Origin: Nitrosomonas sp.
GTDB taxonomy: Bacteria; Pseudomonadota; Gammaproteobacteria; Burkholderiales; Nitrosomonadaceae
DNA: 64,000 bases
Direction of reading: 5' to 3'
Assembly (NCBI RefSeq): GCF_022842015.1
Contig: NZ_JALHQJ010000002.1
Coordinates: 1 to 64,000 of the forward strand
Below are positions 18,827 through 29,363 of the stretch, piece after piece (the first letter of the stretch is position 1; every line of letters begins with the position of its first letter). The position numbers were made by a program, and so were the translations under genes. The notes under the pieces are model-generated. The model worked only from the letters and a program-made list of their open reading frames with translations. It made no database searches and had not been told where the DNA came from.

Positions 18827-19648
18827 TTAGTTATTTCGGCAAATACGCATCCAGAAAATACTGCCATGCTGTTCGATTGCCCCTGGAGGCCAATTTGACC
18901 AAAGGGGCTTGAGAATGTCTGATAACTCAGGATCCACAGAAGCAAAAACGCTTGGTAGAATGACCTCCAGCCAAGAACAATCTCCCAGCAGATAACAAGC
19001 AAGCAAATATTGCTCTGACCAAAACCAGTCCACAGTACTTTCCGGGTAGTCAAAAGGCAAGCAGATATCATGAATGCCTACCCACACGTCGTGTGGCAGC
19101 TGCGGTAATATGTCGAGAAAAAATACAGTCGTGTCGGTATGCATAAAACAACGATGTGAGCCATCCATAAAGATGATGTCACCCGCTTTGATCTGATCAA
19201 ATAGGGATAGATCCACTTCCTCCAATGGTTTGCGGTGTATTTCATTACATAGGTTGTCGCACATGGCTCGTGGAGCTGGATCGATTGAAATCAATCTTGT
19301 TGCTGGGCTATGTTCCCGCATGGCTTTCGCGATGAAGCGCGTAGAATTGCCTGATCCAATTTCCAGAAATGTCTTTGGTTTAAGGTTCGCAGTCATGCTA
19401 TAAAGGGTTGCCCCGTCCATACCTGGGATGAAGCCGTTGACCCAATAAGGGTTTATCCCTTCAGGGTCATCATTGCATGCGATCGTTTTTAAATCATCGA
19501 CATATTCCAGACATATCTGGAGTGTGGCTTTGTAGGTATGGCGATTTTTATTTAGCTTGGTTGCCAATAAGGGGTGAGGCTTGTCCAGCAGCGGATATCT
19601 TGGAGGCCTTCCTACCGGATAATCAATTGTCAATTTGTTGGTAAGCAT
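18827..19648 (-). CDS. Class I SAM-dependent methyltransferase family protein
   Basis: KTFLEIGSGNSTRFIAKAM SAM-binding motif; DIIFMDGSHRC. Confidence 0.7.
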   Translation of the reverse strand: MLTNKLTIDYPVGRPPRYPLLDKPHPLLATKLNKNRHTYKATLQICLEYVDDLKTIACNDDPEGINPYWVNGFIPGMDGATLYSMTANLKPKTFLEIGSGNSTRFIAKAMREHSPATRLISIDPAPRAMCDNLCNEIHRKPLEEVDLSLFDQIKAGDIIFMDGSHRCFMHTDTTVFFLDILPQLPHDVWVGIHDICLPFDYPESTVDWFWSEQYLLACYLLGDCSWLEVILPSVFASVDPELSDILKPLWSNWPPGAIEQHGSIFWMRICRNN

Positions 19649-20107
19649 AGCTCATCTGATTCAACGATATAAGCACTGATGGAGTCAGCACTAGTGTGGA
19701 ACGGCATTTTACCGTTTACAAAACCAAACAACAAGGCAAATCATAACATCCTTACGGCCACCCCAAAACTCAACCCAAGGCACGGCTTGATCCAGTACAG
19801 TAATTATTCATCTAATACATTTGGACTATTTGTTGTGTTATACCTTAAACCAGTCGGCAGCATGACATTGGATCTGGTTCGAGGGTCGGAGATGTGTACA
19901 ATAGCGCAAAAAAGCTAACCAAGAACCATCGTGCCTTCGTGTTTACCGATCAATAATCGATATACTTTCCGTAGACTGATGCACTTAGTCATTGAATTCA
20001 GACTACAGATCTCCAGAAAATTTTAGAAAAGCGTTTTGCGCGCCGCTTATTGTTAATATAACAGATGCAATTATGTGACAAGATATGGAAACTCAAGGAA
20101 ACCATCT

Positions 20108-20743
20108 ATGAGCGATAGCAACCATAACAGCAATAACAGTAGCGGACGCTCCACATCTGAATTGCTGGAAAACGTGGTCGTTGTGTATCGCAGCGACACT
20201 CTGAAAGTGGGGGAGATCAAGAACACCTTGCATGAACGCGGTTTTGGCGTTCTGCTGGCTATTGCCGCACTACCACTTTGTCTTCCCGTACCCGTGCCAC
20301 CTGGGTACACAACATTCTTTTCCATTCCGCTATTCATATTTTCGGTACAAATGATACTTGGTATGCGGGCGCCTTGGCTGCCGGTCTGGATCGAAAATAA
20401 AGAAATCAAACGCTCCAGTATAGAAAAATTGATCGTCAAGGCTAACCCTTGGCTCAAGAAAATTGAAAAACGCTTGCAACCTCGGTTGACGTATATCAGC
20501 GTACACACTTGGGAAAGAATTATTGGCATTTTTACATTCGTTTTTGCTTTATCCATAGCGCTCCCTATTCCTCTGACCAATTTCCCGCCTGGCTGGGGAA
20601 TTCTGATTATGTCATTGGGTTTGCTTAGTAAGGATGGCATCACCATACTCATTGGCATGATCGTCGGTACGATAGGGGTTGGTATTACCATGATTATCCT
20701 CGCGCTGCTCTGGATGGGTATGGCTCTGCCAACATTTTATTAA
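20108..20743 (+). CDS. ExoD-family membrane protein (exopolysaccharide synthesis)
   Basis: GFGVLLAIAALPLCLPVPVPPGYTTFFSIPLFIFSVQMILG...ERIIGIFTFVFALSIALPIPLTNFPPGWGILIMSLGLLSKDG; ATG with upstream AAGGAAACC. Confidence 0.85.
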   Translation: MSDSNHNSNNSSGRSTSELLENVVVVYRSDTLKVGEIKNTLHERGFGVLLAIAALPLCLPVPVPPGYTTFFSIPLFIFSVQMILGMRAPWLPVWIENKEIKRSSIEKLIVKANPWLKKIEKRLQPRLTYISVHTWERIIGIFTFVFALSIALPIPLTNFPPGWGILIMSLGLLSKDGITILIGMIVGTIGVGITMIILALLWMGMALPTFY

Positions 20744-20929
20744 GTAAGACTGAATGGATGAGCATGTTTCTTGCAGTGTACAAATCCAGACAAGCAGCAA
20801 AGCAACGTATGTATCACCCCATTGCTTTTTCCAGGATTCGAACTTAAAATGCCATCTGTTACGTGCTTTTTGTATGCCAATCAAACAATGCAGCAATTGT
20901 TGGCATAGCCGCTAAGAAAGCTGTACATC

Positions 20930-21033
20930 AATGGGAAACTAGGGTTCCGGCCAATGTAAGTGAGGTGACTGGTCCAAGAGTTTCCGGTCTCATGATAATG
21001 AGGCTCCACGGAGGGATAAAAGCCCGGGAGATC
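20930..21033 (+). ncRNA. Guanidine-I (ykkC-yxkD) riboswitch aptamer
   Basis: Conserved blocks CTAGGGTTCCG, GGTGACTGGTCCAAGAG, CCACGGAGGGATAAAAGCCCGGGAGAT just upstream of the permease/carboxylase operon. Confidence 0.95.
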
Positions 21034-21037
21034 TGGT

Positions 21038-21056
21038 CGTGTATCGCTGATACACG
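21038..21056 (+). promoter_or_regulatory. Putative riboswitch expression-platform hairpin
   Basis: Perfect stem CGTGTATC-GCT-GATACACG, extendable by AGATC/GATCT, between aptamer and SD (AAGGAG, ~21081). Confidence 0.5.
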
Positions 21057-21094
21057 GATCTTTCGGTATTATTTCTCAATCAAGGAGACTTGTT

Positions 21095-22528
21095 ATGTTC
21101 AAAACTTCGAAACCAGCTGGTGAGTTAGCGACGTCGGCGGTACATTCGATGCGTCCCAGCATGAACATCTGGCACAGCTTTACGCTGGGCTTTGCGGTGG
21201 TGTCCCCAATCGTGGGGCTCTATGCCATCATCGGTGTGCAGACTACTGTGACGGGTGGTGGGTGGTTTGCTGCACTGGTGATTTGTTTGTTGATGCAATT
21301 GCTGGTTGCAACCGTTTATGCGGAATTGTCGTCGCAATATCCGATTGCCGGTGGTGCGTACAAATGGGCAAGGCAGCTTTATGGCACCACTGCCGGTCAT
21401 TATGCCGGGGTCATTTATGTCAGTTCCACCATTGCTATGCTGACCACGACAGCATATGCAGGCGGCATTTGGTTTGCCGGTTTTTTTGGATCGGAGGGCG
21501 AAAGTGGTGGTGAGAAAGTTTTATGGGCAATAATTTTTCTGGCTTTGTGCACTCTGTTGAATCTGGTGCATGTCAATGTTTTCAAGCTCATTATCAAGCT
21601 CGGAGTGTATGCTGAAGTAGTCGGATCACTGGGTATTGCGGTGCTGTTATTCTTGTTTTTCCGCCAGCACTCTTTCATGGAATTGTTTCAGCATTTAGGT
21701 ACCGGTACTGCACCCAGTAGTATCGCTGCTTTTCTCGCGGCACTTGCTATCGCCGGTTGGGCATTCATTGGTTTTGATGCTTGCTCGACTACCGCAGAAG
21801 AAACGCATCAACCAGAGCGCGCGGTACCACGGGCGATATTTTTTTCGCTATGCGCAGTCGGTACGGTGGTGATTTTCAATTCAGCCTCACTGGTATTAGC
21901 TTTTGATCATGATATTTTGATTAACAGCAGCGTGACTGCCGATCCGATTACGCCGTTAATTGCCAGCCATTTCGGAACATGGATTGAAAAACCGTTTCTG
22001 GCGATTGTCATGATTGCATTTCTTGCTTGCGGGGCATCGGTAGTCAAATACACTTCACGCATTGTTTTCTCAATGGCACGTGAAGGCAATTTACCCAGCA
22101 TGCTCAATCGAGTCACACCCGCCGATACACCGCGTAATGCCATTCTCTTCACTGTCCTGATGGCAAGTTGCGGGTTAATTTTTGGACTTAACGACGATGC
22201 GGTAGCTACCATTATCGCATTTGGTACCGGCGGTCTTTACGCCATGTTCGCATTCACCACCGGAATCGCGTTGTTTGCCAGATTAACCGGCCGCTGGAAT
22301 CCGGATTTGGGGCAACTAAAGCTGGGAAAATGGGGATTAGTCATTAATAGTCTGGCATTTTCCTGGGCATTGTTCGAGCTCATCAATATTGCCTGGCCAC
22401 GCCCTTATGCCATAGCAGCCGATGCGCCATGGTGGCAGCTATGGGCTACGCCACTGGTGCTGGGCAGCATTCTGAGCGTTACGACAATTTATCTGTTTTT
22501 TAGTAAATTATTGAGGAGTCGACCATGA
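21095..22528 (+). CDS. APC-family amino acid/amine permease (candidate guanidine or guanidine-compound importer)
   Basis: SMRPSMNIWHSFTLGFAVVSPIVGLYAII...YPIAGGAYKWARQLYG APC signatures; good SD; directly downstream of the riboswitch. Confidence 0.85.
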   Translation: MFKTSKPAGELATSAVHSMRPSMNIWHSFTLGFAVVSPIVGLYAIIGVQTTVTGGGWFAALVICLLMQLLVATVYAELSSQYPIAGGAYKWARQLYGTTAGHYAGVIYVSSTIAMLTTTAYAGGIWFAGFFGSEGESGGEKVLWAIIFLALCTLLNLVHVNVFKLIIKLGVYAEVVGSLGIAVLLFLFFRQHSFMELFQHLGTGTAPSSIAAFLAALAIAGWAFIGFDACSTTAEETHQPERAVPRAIFFSLCAVGTVVIFNSASLVLAFDHDILINSSVTADPITPLIASHFGTWIEKPFLAIVMIAFLACGASVVKYTSRIVFSMAREGNLPSMLNRVTPADTPRNAILFTVLMASCGLIFGLNDDAVATIIAFGTGGLYAMFAFTTGIALFARLTGRWNPDLGQLKLGKWGLVINSLAFSWALFELINIAWPRPYAIAADAPWWQLWATPLVLGSILSVTTIYLFFSKLLRSRP

Positions 22529-23247
22529 ATCAGCCAATAATCATCTGGAAACCAACCATCCCGGGCGGGTGCCACTGGTCGGGTATTATCCGTCGCGGAA
22601 CTACACTGCGTTTAATCGATGTCGATGGAGGCGCGAATGCAGCGGTATTGTTTTTTAATCAGGAAGAAAAGCTTGAGCGCTACAACATGGCAGACACCCT
22701 GAAATCGCAGCACACTTTTCACTTAACCAAGGGCCATGCCTGTCACTCAGACATGGGACGCATTTTCTGTTGCATCACGGCGGACACCTGCGGCTGGCAC
22801 GATACTGTGTGCGGCTTAAGTGATACCAGTCTGATCCAACAAAAATATGGTACCGCGCGTTTTCAGGAACATCGCAATCAAATGTTTCGCAGTGGTCTGG
22901 ATGGTCTATTGATCGAACTGGGCAAGTGGGATTTGGGTATGCGCGACATCGTAGCCAACATCAATTTTTTCAGTAAAGTCACAGCCGATACTTCGGGTGA
23001 ATTGGCTTATCAGTTTGATCATAGTAAGGCGGGTGATTATGTCGATTTGAGTTTTGTAATGAATACGCTTGTTGTACTATCCACGGCACCGCACCCGCTG
23101 GATCCCAAGAAGCCGTATCAACCAGGCGCAGTCAATTTGGAGCTGTTTAATACACCGCCGCAGGTCATCAAAGAATGCCTGCATATCAGTGAAAATATCC
23201 GTGCGTTACAGAACGTGCAAAACTTTTATTGTGAAGGTGCGAAATGA
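22525..23247 (+). CDS. cgdA: DUF1989 urea-amidolyase-associated protein 1; candidate carboxyguanidine deiminase subunit
   Basis: DUF1989 signatures ([42 protein letters not shown]); ATGA overlap with permease gene; operon context. A/B assignment is by order only. Confidence 0.8.
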   Translation: MNQPIIIWKPTIPGGCHWSGIIRRGTTLRLIDVDGGANAAVLFFNQEEKLERYNMADTLKSQHTFHLTKGHACHSDMGRIFCCITADTCGWHDTVCGLSDTSLIQQKYGTARFQEHRNQMFRSGLDGLLIELGKWDLGMRDIVANINFFSKVTADTSGELAYQFDHSKAGDYVDLSFVMNTLVVLSTAPHPLDPKKPYQPGAVNLELFNTPPQVIKECLHISENIRALQNVQNFYCEGAK

Positions 23248-23903
23248 ATACTTCTTATCTGCATACCAGCCTACTCGATCCCAAACATGCCGTGATCGAT
23301 GAAATTTGTGCCGCCGGAGAATCTTGGGTAAAACAGGTCAAACAGGGGCAAACCTTTCGCATTGTCGATCTGGAAGGCAACCAAGCGGTCGATACTCTGT
23401 TCTATAACGCTCATAACGCACAAGAACGTTATAGCGCAACCGACACCATTAGCCGGCAAAATAAAGTGTATTTGTCGACTGGCAGCAAACTTTATTCCAA
23501 TCTTGGTCATGTCATGCTCAGCGTCATCGCGGATACTTGTGGGCAGCATGATACGTTGGGCGGTGCCTGCTCGGCGGAGAGTAATACCGTGCGTTATGGG
23601 TTGGAGAAACTTCCTATGCACAGTTGCCGCGACAATTTTCTGCACGCATTGGCGCACGATCCGTTGTGCCAGCAACTGGGCATGAGCAAGCGAGATTTGC
23701 CCAGCAACATCAATTTCTTCATGAACGTCCCTGTCACGGAAGCCGGTGGCTTGGAATTTGCCGATGGCGTATCTGCACCAGGCAAATATGTCGAAATGCG
23801 TGCGGAAATGGATGTCGTCGTACTGATTTCCAACTGCCCTCAGCTCAACAATCCGTGTAACGCGTATAACCCGACGCCGATCCAGTTGTTGATTTGGGAT
23901 TGA
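23244..23903 (+). CDS. cgdB: DUF1989 urea-amidolyase-associated protein 2; candidate carboxyguanidine deiminase subunit
   Basis: [19 protein letters not shown]...[57 protein letters not shown] overlap. Confidence 0.8.
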   Translation: MNTSYLHTSLLDPKHAVIDEICAAGESWVKQVKQGQTFRIVDLEGNQAVDTLFYNAHNAQERYSATDTISRQNKVYLSTGSKLYSNLGHVMLSVIADTCGQHDTLGGACSAESNTVRYGLEKLPMHSCRDNFLHALAHDPLCQQLGMSKRDLPSNINFFMNVPVTEAGGLEFADGVSAPGKYVEMRAEMDVVVLISNCPQLNNPCNAYNPTPIQLLIWD

Positions 23904-23907
23904 TTGC

Positions 23908-26900
23908 ATGTTTAGCAAAGTACTCATCGCCAACCGTGGTGCCATTGCGTGCCGTATTATCCGCACCCTACGCCGCATGCAAATAACCAGCGTAGCTGTT
24001 TATACCGAAGCCGATGCGTTATCGCGTCATGTTAGCGAAGCAGATGAAGCGTACTGTATTGGAGAAGGAGTTGCAGCGGAAAGCTACTTGCGCCAGGATA
24101 AAATTCTTACAGTTGCGAAACAATCCGGCGCTCAGGCAATTCATCCAGGCTACGGATTCTTAAGCGAAAATTCTGATTTTGCGGCGCAATGTGCAGCGCA
24201 GGACATTTGTTTTATTGGCCCCACGCCACAGCAAATGCGTGCTTTTGGTCTGAAGCACACGGCACGGGCTTTGGCGATGGAAAATCAGGTACCGTTGCTA
24301 CCCGGAACCGGCTTGCTGGAAAATCTGGAAGTCGCTTGCCATCAGGCCAAGCATATTGGTTATCCCGTTATGCTGAAAAGTACTGCCGGAGGTGGCGGTA
24401 TCGGCATGCGCTTGTGTTGGAATCAGGATGAATTGATTGGCGCCTACGAATCCGTTAAATCCCTTGCACAAAACAATTTCAAGGATGCCGGTTTATTTTT
24501 GGAAAAATATGTCGACCAAGCACGCCATATTGAAGTGCAAATTTTTGGTGATGGTAAGGGTCAGGTTGTCGCATTGGGTGAGCGCGATTGTTCGATGCAA
24601 CGGCGCAACCAAAAAGTCATCGAGGAAACGCCCGCTCCCAACCTTGCACCCAATCTGCGGCAGGCATTGCTGGATACGGCAGTACGTCTCGGAAAAGCCG
24701 TTAATTATCAATCTGCCGGCACAGTTGAATATATTTTTGATGCTGCCAATAGTCAGTTTTATTTTCTCGAAGTCAATACGCGCCTGCAAGTTGAGCATGG
24801 CATCACTGAAGAAGCTACCGGCTTTGATCTGGTGGAATGGATGGTGCGGCAGGCAGCTGGAGACTTGCCTTCACTCGATTCTTTCACGATCAGTCCTAGC
24901 GGTGCTTCCATTCAGGTACGGGTGTATGCCGAAAATCCGTCAAAAGACTTCCAACCTTCCAGCGGCACACTGACTGGAGTGGAATTTTCTGCTGCTGCGC
25001 GTGTTGAAACCTGGATCGAACGCGGCATTGAAGTATCGGCGTTTTATGACCCGATGCTGGCGAAAATTATCGTCCATGCGCCGGAGCGGCAAGCCGCCAT
25101 TGCCAAGCTGCTGACTGCATTGGAGAACACATCGTTGCAAGGGATTGAAACCAATCTCGCTTATCTCGAGCAAATACTGCATAGCACGGTGTTCCGTAAC
25201 GGACAATCAAACACACAGTTTCTCAACGGATTCCATTTTCAGCCACACAGCATCGACGTTCTGAATCCCGGTGTGCAGACTATGATTCAAGATTATCCGG
25301 GACGTATCGGTTACTGGAATGTTGGTGTTCCGCCTTCCGGGCCGATGGATAGTCTGGCTTTTCGTATTGCCAACCGGCTGGTTAATAATTCCGATGATAG
25401 CGCCGGGCTGGAAATTACAATTGCGGGTCCGATACTGCGCTTTAATTGCGATAGCATCATCGCAATTTGCGGCGCACCGATTGATGTGCTGCTGGATAGC
25501 GAGCCGCTGTCGCAATGGCAATCGCATTTTGTCAAAGCAGGTTCACTGTTGCAATTTGGCAAAATCAAACAGGGCGGCAGCCGGGCTTATCTCGCCGTGC
25601 ATGGCGGCTTTCAGGTGCCGGATTACCTGGGCAGTAAATCCACTTTCACGCTTGGACAGTTTGGCGGACACGCCGGACGTGTATTGCGTGCCGGCGATGT
25701 GTTGCATATTCCTCTGCTTCCATCTCCTCACCCTTCCGTTTCACAGCGCTTGCCACACGAATTGATTCCACAATATTCCAACCGCTGGGAAATTGCAGTG
25801 TTGTATGGTCCGCATGGCACGCCTGATTTTTTCACTCCAGCAGATATCGATCATTTTTTTGCTGCGGAATGGAAGGTACACCACAACTCCAGCCGCACCG
25901 GCGTACGTCTGATCGGCCCTAAACCACAATGGGCGCGTAGCGACGGCGGGGAGGCTGGTCTGCATCCTTCCAATATTCACGATAATGCTTACGCTATTGG
26001 CGCCGTGGATTTTACCGGAGATATGCCGATCATATTGGGTCCTGATGGCCCCAGCCTAGGCGGCTTCGTTTGCCCAGTCACCATTATTCAAGCAGAACTA
26101 TGGAAAACCGGGCAACTCAAACCCGGCGACAGTATCCGCTTCTACCCCGTATCAATAGAACAGGCGATTGCACTGGAACAACAGCAAAATCGATTAATTC
26201 AGGATTTTCAGGTAGATAACCAACAACCGGTTCATTCCATTGCCGGGAAACTGGAAAGCCCGATTTTACATTGTATCCCCGAAAGTAAAGAACAGATACA
26301 AGTGGTTTATCGCCAATCCGGTGACAAATATCTGTTGATCGAATACGGTCCGCCAGTACTTGATCTGAATTTGCGCTTTCGTGCTCATGCCTTAATGACT
26401 TGGTTACAGCAGCGTATCGACGACGGGCTTCGCGGCATACTGGATTTGACCCCTGGTATCCGCTCCTTGCAAATCCATTTTGAATCCCGGCAGTTGCCGC
26501 GCGAGGCATTATTGGAATTGCTGATTAAGGCCGAAAAGCAACTACCTGCGATTGATGACATGGAAGTGCCGTCCCGCATCGTTCATCTTCCTTTATCCTG
26601 GGATGATGCCGCGACACAACTGGCTATTGAGAAATACATGCAGTCGGTACGCAGTGACGCACCTTGGTGTCCGAGCAACATTGAATTTATCCGCCGTATT
26701 AACGGATTGGACAGCATTGAGGATGTTCAACATATCGTTTTCTCAGCCTGTTATTTGGTAATGGGATTGGGAGATGTTTATTTGGGCGCGCCTGTGGCTA
26801 CCCCACTAGATCCTCGCCATCGTTTAGTAACTACCAAATACAATCCGGCCCGTACTTGGACGCCTGAAAATGCGGTTGGTATAGGCGGCGCTTATTTGTG

Positions 26901-27531
26901 CGTGTATGGCATGGAAGGTCCCGGTGGCTATCAATTCGTCGGACGTACGATACCGATGTGGAATCGCTACCGTCAAACAGAGGATTTCACAGATGGCAAA
27001 CCCTGGCTACTACGTTTTTTTGATCAGATCCAATTCTATCCGGTCAGTGCAAATGAATTGCTCAAGTTACGTAAGGATTTTATTAGTGGACAGCTGAAAC
27101 TACGCACTGAAGCAACAGTTTTGAACCTGAAACAATACAATACCTTCCTGCGCCAGCAGGCTGCCAGCATTAATACCTTTAAGACTATGCAACAAGCGGC
27201 ATTTGAAGCCGAGCGGCGAGACTGGGAAGCGAGCAATCTGTCCCACTACGCCAACGAAGATATGTTGGATGAAGCGGACGCACAAGGTGAACTGGATTTG
27301 CCGGAGGATGCGCAAGCGATCAGTGCGCAAGTAACGGGCACAATATGGAAACTATTGGTTAAAGAGGGTGAGCGTATTGAGGCAGGCAAGCCCGCAATCA
27401 TAATTGAGTCGATGAAAATGGAATTTGCAGTAGATTCACCGGTTACCGGCACGATACGGCAGTTGTTTTGCAAACAAGGAGGATACGTATCAGCCGGACA
27501 GGTGCTGTTCGTCATTCAGGAAGAAAAGTGA
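23908..27531 (+). CDS. Urea carboxylase family protein, predicted guanidine carboxylase
   Basis: Biotin carboxylase domain (FSKVLIANRGAIACRIIRTLRRM), carboxyltransferase domains and C-terminal biotinyl ESMKME motif; riboswitch operon. Confidence 0.92.
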   Translation: MFSKVLIANRGAIACRIIRTLRRMQITSVAVYTEADALSRHVSEADEAYCIGEGVAAESYLRQDKILTVAKQSGAQAIHPGYGFLSENSDFAAQCAAQDICFIGPTPQQMRAFGLKHTARALAMENQVPLLPGTGLLENLEVACHQAKHIGYPVMLKSTAGGGGIGMRLCWNQDELIGAYESVKSLAQNNFKDAGLFLEKYVDQARHIEVQIFGDGKGQVVALGERDCSMQRRNQKVIEETPAPNLAPNLRQALLDTAVRLGKAVNYQSAGTVEYIFDAANSQFYFLEVNTRLQVEHGITEEATGFDLVEWMVRQAAGDLPSLDSFTISPSGASIQVRVYAENPSKDFQPSSGTLTGVEFSAAARVETWIERGIEVSAFYDPMLAKIIVHAPERQAAIAKLLTALENTSLQGIETNLAYLEQILHSTVFRNGQSNTQFLNGFHFQPHSIDVLNPGVQTMIQDYPGRIGYWNVGVPPSGPMDSLAFRIANRLVNNSDDSAGLEITIAGPILRFNCDSIIAICGAPIDVLLDSEPLSQWQSHFVKAGSLLQFGKIKQGGSRAYLAVHGGFQVPDYLGSKSTFTLGQFGGHAGRVLRAGDVLHIPLLPSPHPSVSQRLPHELIPQYSNRWEIAVLYGPHGTPDFFTPADIDHFFAAEWKVHHNSSRTGVRLIGPKPQWARSDGGEAGLHPSNIHDNAYAIGAVDFTGDMPIILGPDGPSLGGFVCPVTIIQAELWKTGQLKPGDSIRFYPVSIEQAIALEQQQNRLIQDFQVDNQQPVHSIAGKLESPILHCIPESKEQIQVVYRQSGDKYLLIEYGPPVLDLNLRFRAHALMTWLQQRIDDGLRGILDLTPGIRSLQIHFESRQLPREALLELLIKAEKQLPAIDDMEVPSRIVHLPLSWDDAATQLAIEKYMQSVRSDAPWCPSNIEFIRRINGLDSIEDVQHIVFSACYLVMGLGDVYLGAPVATPLDPRHRLVTTKYNPARTWTPENAVGIGGAYLCVYGMEGPGGYQFVGRTIPMWNRYRQTEDFTDGKPWLLRFFDQIQFYPVSANELLKLRKDFISGQLKLRTEATVLNLKQYNTFLRQQAASINTFKTMQQAAFEAERRDWEASNLSHYANEDMLDEADAQGELDLPEDAQAISAQVTGTIWKLLVKEGERIEAGKPAIIIESMKMEFAVDSPVTGTIRQLFCKQGGYVSAGQVLFVIQEEK

Positions 27532-29363
27532 TGACAAAAAAACTTCTCCCGCTTGGCGACATCGCATCTTTGCTGCAGTGTTATGCGAACGGCAGACTAT
27601 CACCGACTCAGTTGGTAGAAGCAATTCACATCGAGATTCAGAGTGATCCCGATCACGCTTGGATTTCCACGCTCTCACTGGAATCATTGCGAGGCTATGC
27701 CCGCACAGTGGAGACTAAAGGTATGGCGGCGCTCCCACTATATGGCATACCTTTCGCCATCAAAGATAATATAGATTTGGCGGAGTTATCAACCACGGCA
27801 GCTTGTCCGGCCTTTGCCTACACACCTTCGCATAGCGCAACTGTGGTGCAAAGATTGATAAATGCAGGTGCAATTCCCATCGGCAAAACCAATCTCGACC
27901 AATTCGCTACTGGACTCAATGGTACACGATCTCCCTATGGCGCTTGCCGCAATGCATTCAATCCCACTTATATTTCTGGCGGCTCAAGTTCAGGTTCAGC
28001 TGTCGCCGTAGCCAAGGGGCAGGTATGTTTCAGCCTCGGCACCGATACTGCAGGCTCAGGCAGAGTTCCTGCCGCTTTTAATAACCTGGTCGGATATAAA
28101 CCCACTCGAGGCTGGATTTCGACACATGGCGTAGTCCCCGCCTGCCGTTCTCTTGATACAGTGTCCATCTTCGCCTTCACTGCTGCTGATGTAGCGCGCA
28201 TCCTGGCAATATCAGCCGGCTATGACGCAGCAGATATCTATTCTAGAGAAAGAAAAAAGCATGGTTTCAATTTTGGTGCTGCTCCCCATTTTCGCTTTGG
28301 CTTTCCGCGCAAACAACAATTGAAATTTTTCGATAATCATCATAACGAACAGTTGTTTAATAAAATAATCACTCGCATGCAAGCGCTAGGTGGAGAAGCT
28401 GCCGAGATTGATTTTGAACCCTTTCTTGAGGCCGCTAAGCTTCTTTACGAAGGTCCTTGGGTAGCTGAACGTTATGCAGCGATTCAGTCATTCTTCGAGT
28501 CGCATGGGGATCAAATTATTGCACCGGTGCGTGAAATCATCGCAAGCGCTAAACAACGCTCGGCTGCCGATGCCTTCAATGGGATTTATCAATTACGCCA
28601 CTTTAAACAACATGCAGATCAGATTTGGGCCAGCGTTGATTGTCTGTTAACCCCCACTGCTGGAACGATCTACCCCATTCAAGCCATACTGCAAGATCCA
28701 ATCCGTCTTAATGCCAATCTGGGTTATTATACCAATTTCATGAATTTGCTCGACTATGCAGCAGTCGCTGTTCCTGCTGGCTTTCAAACTAATGGACTGC
28801 CCTTTGGCATCACGCTGGCAGCTCCGGCCCACCAAGATGAGCCATTGCTGCATCTTGCCAACCGATTGCAGCAAGTTCAATCACTACCTCTGGGCGCAAC
28901 CGGTATTACATTACTTCAGGACACGTATTTTCCTGCTACATCTCAATCGGGACAAGTGCGGATAGTTGTTTGTGGCGCACATTTATCCGGCTTGCCTTTG
29001 AATGAGCAATTAACCAGCCGTCGAGGCCGGTTAGTGACAAGCACCACTACTTCATCCGACTACAGACTCTACGCATTACCAGGCAATCCTCCACAACGTC
29101 CTGGCTTGGTTCGGGTTAACAAAAATGAACAGGGCGTTGCGATTGAAGTGGAAGTTTGGGAGCTACCAGTACGTGAATTAGGAGATTTTGTAGCCAATAT
29201 TCCAGCGCCGCTAGGAATCGGCACAATTATGTTGGCAAATGGTGAGGCGCTGCTAGGCTTTATTTGCGAGCGTTACGCCGTCGAGAATACAATAGATATC
29301 AGTCAATTTGGGGGATGGCGTAACTACCTGCAACAACTAAATATCACCATAATAAAACCCTAA
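27531..29363 (+). CDS. atzF: Allophanate hydrolase
   Basis: Amidase signature GGSSSGSAVAVAKGQVCFSLGTDTAGSGRVPAAFNN and AtzF-type C-terminal domain; 1-nt overlap with the carboxylase gene. Confidence 0.92.
   Translation: MTKKLLPLGDIASLLQCYANGRLSPTQLVEAIHIEIQSDPDHAWISTLSLESLRGYARTVETKGMAALPLYGIPFAIKDNIDLAELSTTAACPAFAYTPSHSATVVQRLINAGAIPIGKTNLDQFATGLNGTRSPYGACRNAFNPTYISGGSSSGSAVAVAKGQVCFSLGTDTAGSGRVPAAFNNLVGYKPTRGWISTHGVVPACRSLDTVSIFAFTAADVARILAISAGYDAADIYSRERKKHGFNFGAAPHFRFGFPRKQQLKFFDNHHNEQLFNKIITRMQALGGEAAEIDFEPFLEAAKLLYEGPWVAERYAAIQSFFESHGDQIIAPVREIIASAKQRSAADAFNGIYQLRHFKQHADQIWASVDCLLTPTAGTIYPIQAILQDPIRLNANLGYYTNFMNLLDYAAVAVPAGFQTNGLPFGITLAAPAHQDEPLLHLANRLQQVQSLPLGATGITLLQDTYFPATSQSGQVRIVVCGAHLSGLPLNEQLTSRRGRLVTSTTTSSDYRLYALPGNPPQRPGLVRVNKNEQGVAIEVEVWELPVRELGDFVANIPAPLGIGTIMLANGEALLGFICERYAVENTIDISQFGGWRNYLQQLNITIIKP

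Noticed and set aside
19679-19918. 79-aa plus-strand ORF between methyltransferase and exoD genes
   Set aside because: No RBS or domain evidence; intergenic chance ORF.
20071-20691. 206-aa minus-strand ORF opposite exoD-like gene
   Set aside because: Mirror of a conserved ExoD frame; no independent coding evidence.
20821-20860. tRNA T-arm-like GTTCGAATCC on the minus strand
   Set aside because: Flanking bases do not form a T-stem and no cloverleaf or acceptor stem can be drawn.
23271-23978. 235-aa minus-strand ORF opposite the second DUF1989 gene
   Set aside because: Shadow ORF of a well-supported coding region; no domain recognised.
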